From positions 1 to 64,000 of the forward strand of contig JAZREJ010000014.1 of assembly GCA_045660745.1 (NCBI GenBank): a stretch of 64,000 nt of DNA. Reading direction: 5' to 3'. The translations under genes and the position numbers were made by a program. The stretch comes from RGIG6353 sp045660745 (GTDB lineage: Bacteria > Bacillota > Clostridia > Oscillospirales > SIG627). Under the pieces are notes generated by a model that was given only the letters and a program-made list of their open reading frames with translations, was not told the origin of the DNA and did not search any database. Each line of letters opens with the position of its first letter. Positions within the stretch are counted from its first letter, which is position 1. Shown piece after piece: positions 8,743 to 15,794 of the stretch.

Positions 8743-9007
8743 TCTTCATCCCCCGAAGAGACTCTTCAAGTGCCGCTATTATTTCATCGGGCACGTCGCA
8801 CTCAAAACTTTTTTCAAGTCTTTTCGCTTTTACTGCTTTCTTAAGGCAATCGGGATCGTGGCATATGTATGCACCGCGTCCTGCCTTCTTACCTGTTGTG
8901 TCAAGTGATATTTCACCGTCACTTGATCTCACTATTCGAATAAGCTCCTGCTTGGGGAATGATTTCATACATCCCACGCAGCGGCGTTCGGGTATTTTCT
9001 TTATCAT
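8732..9007 (-). CDS. ylxR: YlxR / DUF448 RNA-binding protein
   Basis: A 91-residue YlxR protein with the family signature RRCVGCMKSFPKQELIRIVR and GRGAYICHDPDCLKKAVKAKRLEKSF (split across the fold). In related bacteria YlxR binds RNase P RNA and influences transcription. It begins 20 bases after nusA and overlaps ylxQ. The ribosome binding site is weak, so translation may depend on coupling to nusA. Confidence 0.92.
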   Translation of the reverse strand: MIKKIPERRCVGCMKSFPKQELIRIVRSSDGEISLDTTGKKAGRGAYICHDPDCLKKAVKAKRLEKSFECDVPDEIIAALEESLRGMKNAE

Positions 9008-9026
9008 CCGATATCAGCCCCTTGCA

Positions 9027-10076
9027 TTAAAATTGTGATTTGATGTCTATCTTATATCCTGTAATCTTTGCGGCAAGTCGAGCGTTCTGTCCCTTGTTAC
9101 CGATAGCCAGTGAAAGCTGATCCTGAGGCACGATTACCGTACAGCCTCTCTCCATCTTGCCTTCCTCGTTGACGCCTGTTGAAAGGGTTACTTCAACTAC
9201 CTGTGCAGGGGAAAGTGCTGCCTTGATAAATTCCTCGGGGTTCTCACTGTACTCTATTATGTCTATTTTCTCCCCTGCTATTTCATGAGTGATGTTAGTC
9301 TTTCTCATACCCTTAACACCTATACATGAACCGATGGGGTCAACATCCTTGTTACGGCTCCATACCGATATCTTGGTTCTGGAACCCGCCTCACGGGCGA
9401 TAGAGTGAATAATTACTGTGCCGTCCTGAATTTCGGGTACCTCAAGCTCAAAGAGTCTCTTTACAAGTCCGGGATGCTTACGGGATACGATAATTACAGG
9501 CTCCTTTGTGTCAGTCTTAATGTCAACGACAAATACCTTAAGAGGCTGTCCTGCGCGGAGTATCTCTCCGGGTATCTGCTCGGATTTCATAAGTGTCGCC
9601 TGATGCTTGCCTATTTCAAGGATAGCATTTCCCGTGTTCTTATCAATGAGCACGATTCTGGATGTTACGATATCGTTTTTCTTCTCCTCGTACTCGTCAA
9701 TAAGCATCTGTCGCTCTGCCTCGCGCAGTCCCTGAATGATGACCATCTTTGCCGCTTGAGCCGAAATACGTCCAAAGTCCTTAGTCTTGATTTCCTTTTC
9801 GATCACGTCTCCAAGCTTTGCACGGGACTTGATGGCATGCGCCTCGTCAACAGTGAGCTGACATGTGGGATCTTCAATTTCTTCTACTACAGTCCACTGC
9901 TCAAAAACCTTAACCTGCTTTTTTTCGCAGTCGAGAACAACGCGCACGTTGCTCTGTCCGTTGTATTCCTTCTTGAATGCGGTCTGGAGTGCCGCCTCTA
10001 CTCTTTCGAGCAAATAATCCTTAGAAATACCTTCTTTTTCGAGTTGGTCAAGTGCTTCAAAAAATTCTTTGTTCAT
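9027..10076 (-). CDS. nusA: transcription elongation/termination factor NusA
   Basis: A 349-residue NusA. The N-terminal RNA-polymerase-binding domain starts at NKEFFEALDQLEKEGISKDYLLERVEAALQTA in part; an S1 domain lies near residues 135-200, and two KH domains contain SRTKISVWS, DPIGSCIGVKG and LAIGNKGQNARLAAKITGYKIDI. It lacks the C-terminal acidic repeats of enterobacterial NusA, as is usual in Firmicutes. It is second in the operon after rimP. Its product may act on the leader hairpin at 10633-10657. Confidence 0.96.
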   Translation of the reverse strand: MNKEFFEALDQLEKEGISKDYLLERVEAALQTAFKKEYNGQSNVRVVLDCEKKQVKVFEQWTVVEEIEDPTCQLTVDEAHAIKSRAKLGDVIEKEIKTKDFGRISAQAAKMVIIQGLREAERQMLIDEYEEKKNDIVTSRIVLIDKNTGNAILEIGKHQATLMKSEQIPGEILRAGQPLKVFVVDIKTDTKEPVIIVSRKHPGLVKRLFELEVPEIQDGTVIIHSIAREAGSRTKISVWSRNKDVDPIGSCIGVKGMRKTNITHEIAGEKIDIIEYSENPEEFIKAALSPAQVVEVTLSTGVNEEGKMERGCTVIVPQDQLSLAIGNKGQNARLAAKITGYKIDIKSQF

Positions 10077-10103
10077 GATACTTCGTCCTTTTTTAAAATA
10101 TAC

Positions 10104-10610
10104 TTAATCATTTTCTCCAAAGAGCTTTTCATAATCAACAAAGGTCATAACCTTTGCCACACGAGCTCTTTCAATTACTGCCTCACCGTCGCCGTGACGG
10201 AAAACAAATTCGGTCTCACTGTAGGATAAAAGCGGCAAAACAAAGCTTTTGCCAAGCACCGCATCGGGGGCAAACAGCTTTACCTCCACATCACAACCGA
10301 GGTATTTGTCAAGGTGACTGTCTCGCACGAGGTCCCTTTCAAGCCCTGCACTCGATACTTCAAGGCAGTAACTGTCCTGAATGGGGTCTGCCTCGTCAAG
10401 AATCGGATTGACGGCATGAGTTACGTCAACGCAATCATCAATGGTTATCTCTCTGTCATCGCGGTCAAGCGTGAGAACAAGATTATACTCAGAGCCTTCC
10501 TTCCTGTACTCAACGTCCCACAGGATAAATCCAAGAGAGTTTACGGTCTCTTCAACAAGTGCCCATACCCTCTCGGCAATGTTTTTGCCGGACGCTTCTT
10601 TTTTTGCCAT
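10104..10610 (-). CDS. rimP: ribosome maturation factor RimP
   Basis: A 168-residue RimP needed for assembly of the small ribosomal subunit. The EEGSEYNLVLTLDRDD-type strand block, ITIDDCVDVTHAVNPILDEADPI and YCLEVSSAGLERDL are the family core. The start is the ATG at 10610, directly behind GGAGGTAAAA. The frame is open further upstream to 10694, so the leader could be translated in frame; see the leader entry. First gene of the operon that runs to truB. Confidence 0.93.
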   Translation of the reverse strand: MAKKEASGKNIAERVWALVEETVNSLGFILWDVEYRKEGSEYNLVLTLDRDDREITIDDCVDVTHAVNPILDEADPIQDSYCLEVSSAGLERDLVRDSHLDKYLGCDVEVKLFAPDAVLGKSFVLPLLSYSETEFVFRHGDGEAVIERARVAKVMTFVDYEKLFGEND

Positions 10611-10632
10611 TTTTACCTCCTTAACAAAAATC

Positions 10633-10657
10633 AAAGAGAGTGGCAACCACTCTCTTT
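10633..10657 (-). promoter_or_regulatory. leader hairpin of the rimP-nusA operon, probable attenuator
   Basis: An 11-bp perfect stem (AAAGAGAGTGG / CCACTCTCTTT) with a 3-base loop lies between the operon promoter and the rimP binding site. On the minus strand it is followed by GATTTTTGTTAA, an interrupted T tract typical of a weak intrinsic terminator. In Bacillus subtilis the equivalent leader is known to be controlled by NusA-dependent termination. Here that role is inferred. An ATG at 10673 opens a frame that runs through the hairpin in frame into rimP. Confidence 0.7.
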
Positions 10658-10684
10658 CATCCTTTGTATTCATAATTCGAACAC

Positions 10685-10713
10685 AGTATACCACACGTTT
10701 TCGGAAAAATCAA
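10685..10713 (-). promoter_or_regulatory. sigma-A promoter of the rimP-nusA-infB operon
   Basis: On the minus strand TTGATT (10713-10708), exactly 17 bases, then TATACT (10690-10685). Transcription should start near 10678, about 20 bases before the leader hairpin. Confidence 0.8.
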
Positions 10714-10741
10714 GACTTTTTTGAAAAAATGTGGTTTTTTC

Positions 10742-13180
10742 TTATGCCATACGGATATCTGCCTCTATTGACTTGGTGAGCTTTTTGATAACGTTCTTAG
10801 CAACTGCCTCAATCTCATCACCCGTAAGCGTCTTTTCTCCCGAGCCTATTACAAGACGGATGGTTACCGACTTTTTGCCATCCGGAATCTGCTTACCCTT
10901 ATATTCGTCAACAAAGAGCACATCCTGAAGGAATTCTGCCTTCTTGCTCATAACAGCGGCATAGATGTCATCCCACTTGACCATAGAATCAACGAGGAAG
11001 GACAGATCATAGTTGTTCATGGGGAATTCGGGAACGTGTACGAATTTGTTGGTTCTTGAATTGAAGGGCTGGAATGCTTCCATATCAATTTCAACAAGCA
11101 CGCAGGAAAGAACCTTGATACCGCAAGCCATTGTAGCTTTCTTGGAAAGAAGTGCAATATCGCCTATCTTCTCATCTCCAAGGTAAATGTTCATCCACAC
11201 AGTATCGTCTGCCCAATACGGCTTTTCTGTCTGGCGGAACTCAAAACCTTCCATATGGGTATAGCGAGGCATTGCCGCAATAACGCCCTTTGCACGGCGG
11301 AAAAGTGCTGAAATATTGTCAGCCTTACCTGCAAATGCACAGCCAAGGTGCTTTCTCTGATAAGGAAGCTTCTCGATGGGAGAATAAGGAGTGGAATAGT
11401 CTCGGTCTGCAAAAACCTGCGCCTCTTCAAAAATTGCAAATTCCTCAAAGTTACGCTCGTTCTTCTGTACAGCCTTACAGATGTTGGGAAGAAGGGTGGA
11501 GCGAATGTACTTCTCAGAGGGAGAAGGAGGAGTAGAGAGCGCGAGAACTCCGTCGGTATTTTCAAGGATAGCCTCAACAAAGGTGTCGGTCATCCATGGG
11601 TATGTGAATATTTCCTGCATATTGCAACGGAATGCAAGATATTCCTTGACACGACGTACAAGATCCATATCAAGCTGGTTGATAGCAGCATCAAAGGTGG
11701 TTGTGATGGGAGTCGGCTCGAAATTCTCGTAGCCGTACATACGGGCAACCTCTTCCATGATATCAGCCTTAATTGAAACATCACCTGTTGAACGCCATGT
11801 GGGAACCACGATATGCATACCTTTGTCGGTAAAGGTTACCTCATATCCCATGGTACCAAGCTTCCTTGCAACGATTTCCTGAGGAATACGCATACCTAGT
11901 CTTCTGTCAAGCCAGTCGAAGTCAACGTCAATCTCCTTCTTGACAAGGCGGTTTACGTAAAGATCCTTATAGGATATGACCTTCATGTCGGGATAAAGCT
12001 CTGCAAAAAGCTTCATGGCAAGAGAAACTGCCATATCGCATCTTTCGGGATCTATCGCCTTTTCATAGCGTGAAGACGCTTCGGTACGGTTGTCGTATCT
12101 GAGAGCAGTACGTCTTACGGTCTTGGAGTCAAAGTTTGCGACCTCAAGTATTACGCTGTTTGTATCGGGAAGTACCGAATCCTTTGCGCCTCCCATAACA
12201 CCCGCAAGTGCAACAGCGCCCTCGGAGTCTGAGATGACAAGGTCATCAGTTGTAAGCTCAAGCGCCTTATCGTTGAGAAGGAGGAGCTTTTCACCCTCCT
12301 TAGCGGGTCTTACCTCAATGTAATCCGCAATATGGTTTGAATCAAAAACGTGGGTAGGCTGACCGAGAGCGAGCATTACGTAGTTTGTAACGTCAACGAG
12401 TGCGTTAATGGGACGCATGCCTACACGCCAAATACGGCTCTGCATTTCAAAGGGTGAGGGCTTTACGCCAAGTCCCTCTATCTTTGCACCGATGTAGCGG
12501 GGACACTTTTCGCTGTCGGCAATACGAACGTCGAATTCCACGTTTGTCTCGGGAACGTAGTTATCAAATTCAACAAGGGGAAGATCGTAAAGAGCGGCAA
12601 GCTCACGCGCAATTCCGTAGTGACCCCAAAGGTCGGGACGATTCGTCATAGACTTGTTGTCTATTTCAAGAATGATATCGTCAAGACCGAGCGCTTTTGC
12701 AACGGGAGTTCCCGCGGGAACGTCAAGGTTTGACATATCCATTATCATGTGCTCCTCTTCAGCAGGGAAAAGGTCACCGAGACCTACCTCGTCAGAGGCA
12801 CATATCATACCAAAGCTTGCAACTCCGCGAAGCTTGGTGTTCTTTATTTCAACCGGCTCTCCCTCTCCGTGCCAGCGTACCATTGCGCCGGGAGCGGCAA
12901 CAACTACCTTTTCTCCCTCGTAAAGGTTGCTGCCTCCGCAAACGATATCCTTGATATCCTCAGCCCCTATATCAACCTTACATACGCGGAGCTTATCTGC
13001 GTTAGGATGAGGCAATACTTCCTTGATAACACCGATGAGGATGTTGTCAAAATCACGGCCGAGGTCATGAGCTCCCTCAACCTCAACGGTAGACATAGTG
13101 AGGTCGTACGCAAGTCTTGAAAGATCCATGTCGTCGGGAATCTTTACATAGTCTTTTATCCAATTAAGCGATAATTTCAT
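10742..13180 (-). CDS. pheT: phenylalanine--tRNA ligase beta subunit
   Basis: An 812-residue PheRS beta chain of the bacterial heterotetramer. It begins MKLSLNWIKDYVKI and has an EMAP/OB tRNA-binding domain (about residues 40-155 with CGGSNLYEGEKVVVAAPGA), B3/B4 editing domain, B5 domain and the C-terminal FDX-ACB fold (VHVPEFPMNNYDLSFLV). The start is the ATG at 13180 behind AAGGAGG; upstream in-frame codons lie in the pheS-pheT gap and 3' end of pheS. It follows pheS by 13 bases and shares its promoter. Confidence 0.96.
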   Translation of the reverse strand: MKLSLNWIKDYVKIPDDMDLSRLAYDLTMSTVEVEGAHDLGRDFDNILIGVIKEVLPHPNADKLRVCKVDIGAEDIKDIVCGGSNLYEGEKVVVAAPGAMVRWHGEGEPVEIKNTKLRGVASFGMICASDEVGLGDLFPAEEEHMIMDMSNLDVPAGTPVAKALGLDDIILEIDNKSMTNRPDLWGHYGIARELAALYDLPLVEFDNYVPETNVEFDVRIADSEKCPRYIGAKIEGLGVKPSPFEMQSRIWRVGMRPINALVDVTNYVMLALGQPTHVFDSNHIADYIEVRPAKEGEKLLLLNDKALELTTDDLVISDSEGAVALAGVMGGAKDSVLPDTNSVILEVANFDSKTVRRTALRYDNRTEASSRYEKAIDPERCDMAVSLAMKLFAELYPDMKVISYKDLYVNRLVKKEIDVDFDWLDRRLGMRIPQEIVARKLGTMGYEVTFTDKGMHIVVPTWRSTGDVSIKADIMEEVARMYGYENFEPTPITTTFDAAINQLDMDLVRRVKEYLAFRCNMQEIFTYPWMTDTFVEAILENTDGVLALSTPPSPSEKYIRSTLLPNICKAVQKNERNFEEFAIFEEAQVFADRDYSTPYSPIEKLPYQRKHLGCAFAGKADNISALFRRAKGVIAAMPRYTHMEGFEFRQTEKPYWADDTVWMNIYLGDEKIGDIALLSKKATMACGIKVLSCVLVEIDMEAFQPFNSRTNKFVHVPEFPMNNYDLSFLVDSMVKWDDIYAAVMSKKAEFLQDVLFVDEYKGKQIPDGKKSVTIRLVIGSGEKTLTGDEIEAVAKNVIKKLTKSIEADIRMA

Positions 13181-13193
13181 CTGTTTTTCCTCC

Positions 13194-14231
13194 TTAACGG
13201 AACTGACCGAGGAATCGGAGGTCTGTTCCGTGGAACAGGCGCACGTCATCAACGCCGTAGCGCATCATAACAAGTCTGTCAAGTCCTATATTTACATAAA
13301 AGCCCGTGTATTCGTCGGGATCAACACCTGCCGCACGGAGAACGTTGGGATGAGGTGTTCCGCCGGGCATTATCTCGATCCATCCGACGTGCTTACATAC
13401 ACTGCAACCCTTGCCTCCGCAAACAAGACAGCCCATGTCAATTTCAAAGCCCGGCTCAACAAAGGGGAAGAAGCCCGCTCTCATTCTTACGGGTACGTCC
13501 TGTCCGAAAACCTTGGAAAGAATGCTCTTTATCATAACCTTACCCGAGGTATATGTGAGATCCTTATCAACAATGAGTGCCTCATATTGGAAGAATGCGC
13601 GCTCGTGACGGGCATCGGTGGTCTCGTTGCGGTAAACTCTTCCGGGGTAAACAAAACGGTAGGGAGGCTTGTGTGTCTGCATATAACGGACACTTCCGCC
13701 GGTCAAGTGAGGTCTGAGACAAAGCTTCTCGTTAGCCTCGCCCGAGTCATGTCCCTCAAGCCAATAAGTATCCATGCTCTCACGGGCGGGATGGTTCGGA
13801 GGGAAATTGAGGTTATCGAATGCGTAATATTCACTTGTGATCTCGGGACCGTGGTAGATTTCAAATCCCATGGAACGGAATGCGTCGTTGAGGTCATAGC
13901 ACATCTGTGTTATGGGATGAAGACCACCAATCTGAGGCTCAATTCCGGGAAGTGTGCAGTCAAAGTCGGGGGATATCTCACTCGCCTTGAGGAGTATCGC
14001 CTCGCGTCTGCCCTCTATCTGTTCGGTCAAAAGTGCCTTGACCTGATTTACAGCCTTGCCCATTTCAGGACGAAGCGCCACGTCAAGCTTGGGTATCTCC
14101 TTCAGGAGTTCAGTAATGACACCGTTTTTGCCGAGAAGTGAAGCGCGTACTTCCTGAAGCTCGCTCTCGGACTTTGCTCCTTCTATTTTCTCCGCACCCT
14201 CACGGAGTAATAAATCAAGTTTTTCTTTCAT
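13194..14231 (-). CDS. pheS: phenylalanine--tRNA ligase alpha subunit
   Basis: A 345-residue catalytic subunit. Class II synthetase motif 2 is visible in RVYRNETTDARHERAFFQYEAL in parts, and the cysteine cluster CLVCGGKGCSVCKHVGWIEI and motif 3 region GLDRLVMMRYGVDDVRLF are intact. The coiled-coil N-terminus (about residues 1-85) binds tRNA. The start is the ATG at 14231 with AGAGGA upstream. The leader is only about 28 bases, so it has no room for a T-box element, unlike many Firmicutes pheST operons. Confidence 0.96.
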   Translation of the reverse strand: MKEKLDLLLREGAEKIEGAKSESELQEVRASLLGKNGVITELLKEIPKLDVALRPEMGKAVNQVKALLTEQIEGRREAILLKASEISPDFDCTLPGIEPQIGGLHPITQMCYDLNDAFRSMGFEIYHGPEITSEYYAFDNLNFPPNHPARESMDTYWLEGHDSGEANEKLCLRPHLTGGSVRYMQTHKPPYRFVYPGRVYRNETTDARHERAFFQYEALIVDKDLTYTSGKVMIKSILSKVFGQDVPVRMRAGFFPFVEPGFEIDMGCLVCGGKGCSVCKHVGWIEIMPGGTPHPNVLRAAGVDPDEYTGFYVNIGLDRLVMMRYGVDDVRLFHGTDLRFLGQFR

Positions 14232-14265
14232 GTTCTTTTCCTCTTTTATAGGATGATGATAGATT

Positions 14266-14294
14266 ATTATATCACACTTAAATTGCCTTTGCAA
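14266..14294 (-). promoter_or_regulatory. sigma-A promoter of pheST
   Basis: On the minus strand TTGCAA (14294-14289), 17 bases, and a perfect TATAAT (14271-14266). The predicted start is near 14259, 28 bases from the pheS ATG. Confidence 0.8.
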
Positions 14295-14397
14295 TAGAAT
14301 AATTGTATTTTCATACCTATTATTCCAAAAAAACACCTAACAAGCACAAAAACAATCTTTTCGCAAAGTGAAACAAACAATACAAGGCGAAATTAAG

Positions 14398-14440
14398 TGG
14401 GAGACCCGACGGCTTACAACCATAAGTCGAGAGTCTCCCA
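14398..14440 (+). terminator. terminator-like hairpin between the cofE-like gene and pheS
   Basis: An outer 8-bp stem TGGGAGAC / GTCTCCCA encloses an inner CTTA / TAAG helix. The T-rich tract (TCTTATTTTTT) follows on the plus strand, while the minus-strand side has only CTTAATTTCG. It may end the cofE-like transcript weakly, or it may stop antisense RNA coming from pheS. Confidence 0.55.
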
Positions 14441-14484
14441 TCTTATTTTTTAACAAAGTAGTACAACTTTTATCGTTGCAAAAA

Positions 14485-15687
14485 TCAGTTGGTGTAATTA
14501 TCGAAATAACCCTGTACCAATACTACAGGTGTACCCTTATCACCGGAACCGCTGGTAAGATCGCAAAGAGAACCGATAAGATCGGTAAGCTGACGGGGGG
14601 TAGTGCCCTGAGATGCCATGTTTCCTACAAGACTCTCATTACCCTTTTCACGAATGCTCTTGGATATAGCTTCCTTGAGCGCCTCTCCGGAAAGATCCTT
14701 GTAATCGTTATCGGCAAGGTACTTAAGCTTGAGCTCATTGGGAGTACCTATGAGTCCGTCTGTGAACGCGGGAGAAACAACAGGGTCAGCAAGCTCCCAG
14801 ATCTTCCCCTGAGGATCCTTGAATGCACCATCTCCGTAAACCATTACTTCAACATGCTTGCCCGTTGCATCAAAAAGCTTCTTCTGAATATCAAACACAA
14901 GCTCACGGCACTCGCGGGGGAAAAGCTTTATCTTGTCCTCGGTAGACTTATTGGATCCAAGAAGACCATACTTTTCATTGTAGCCACTTCCGTTAACGGG
15001 AGCGTTCATAATATCATCAAGACCGCAAACAACACGTGCACCTGCCGCCTTAAGTATTCTCTTGGTACGAGCACGGGTGTGTATATCACAGGTAATAACA
15101 GCATCTGTATAATCAAGAATTGTCTTTGCCTGATTAGCGAAAACTATTTCAACCTCAGCTCCCATCTCACGAATAAGATCACCGTAATACTTAACGTAGT
15201 CAACGCCTGTAAACTCGTGCTTGTTTTCACCGAAAAGCTCTCTGTAGCGCTCAAGCGATAGAACGTCGGAGTAAGGATTTACCCCTGCCTCATCTATTTT
15301 ATCAAGACTTACAAGCTCATTTCCTACCTCATCAGACGGATAGCTGAGCATAAGAACTATCTTCTTTGCTCCCTTAGCAATACCTCTGAGGCATATAGCA
15401 AAACGGTTACGCGAAAGGATGGGGAATATTACTCCCACAGTGCCTCCTCCAAGCTTTGCGCGAACGTCATCGGCAATATTGTCTACAGTCGCATAGTTTC
15501 CCTGTACACGTGCTACAATAGACTCGGTGAGAGATACAACATCTCTGTCGCGGAGCTCAAAGCCCTCGCTCTCTGCCGCCTCAAGCACACTTGAAGTAAC
15601 CAAAGTTGCGATATCGTCGCCCTCGCGGAAAATAGGGCAACGTATTCCTCTTGAAACTGTACCGACTTCTCTTTGTTTTCTTGCCAT
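14485..15687 (-). CDS. CofE-like (F420-0:gamma-glutamyl ligase family) protein
   Basis: A 400-residue member of the coenzyme F420-0:L-glutamate ligase superfamily. The N-terminal GIRCPIFREGDDIATLV, followed by LRDRDVVSLTESIVARVQG, matches the CofE opening pattern, and the VYGDGAFKDPQGKIW block lies further on. In archaea and actinobacteria CofE adds glutamate to F420-0. No other F420 gene is present here and most Clostridia do not make F420, so another amino-acid ligation is likely but unknown. The start is the ATG at 15687; the upstream in-frame start has no binding site. It has its own promoter and stands alone between pheS and spoIIE. Confidence 0.75.
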   Translation of the reverse strand: MARKQREVGTVSRGIRCPIFREGDDIATLVTSSVLEAAESEGFELRDRDVVSLTESIVARVQGNYATVDNIADDVRAKLGGGTVGVIFPILSRNRFAICLRGIAKGAKKIVLMLSYPSDEVGNELVSLDKIDEAGVNPYSDVLSLERYRELFGENKHEFTGVDYVKYYGDLIREMGAEVEIVFANQAKTILDYTDAVITCDIHTRARTKRILKAAGARVVCGLDDIMNAPVNGSGYNEKYGLLGSNKSTEDKIKLFPRECRELVFDIQKKLFDATGKHVEVMVYGDGAFKDPQGKIWELADPVVSPAFTDGLIGTPNELKLKYLADNDYKDLSGEALKEAISKSIREKGNESLVGNMASQGTTPRQLTDLIGSLCDLTSGSGDKGTPVVLVQGYFDNYTN

Positions 15688-15738
15688 TTTCAACCCTTCT
15701 TCTTTTTTAAAATTAAATAAAAAGTCCATAACAGGGGT

Positions 15739-15767
15739 ATTATATCACAACTTTGTTACAATATCAA
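15739..15767 (-). promoter_or_regulatory. sigma-A promoter of the CofE-like gene
   Basis: On the minus strand TTGATA (15767-15762), 17 bases, then TATAAT (15744-15739). The leader is about 45 bases. Confidence 0.75.
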
Positions 15768-15794
15768 TATTTATGTCAAATTTTTTTAATTTTT

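Noticed and set aside
14232..14484. T-box leader upstream of pheS
   Set aside because: The promoter lies only about 28 bases from the translation start and no T-box core motif was found; the hairpin at 14398-14440 is upstream of the promoter.
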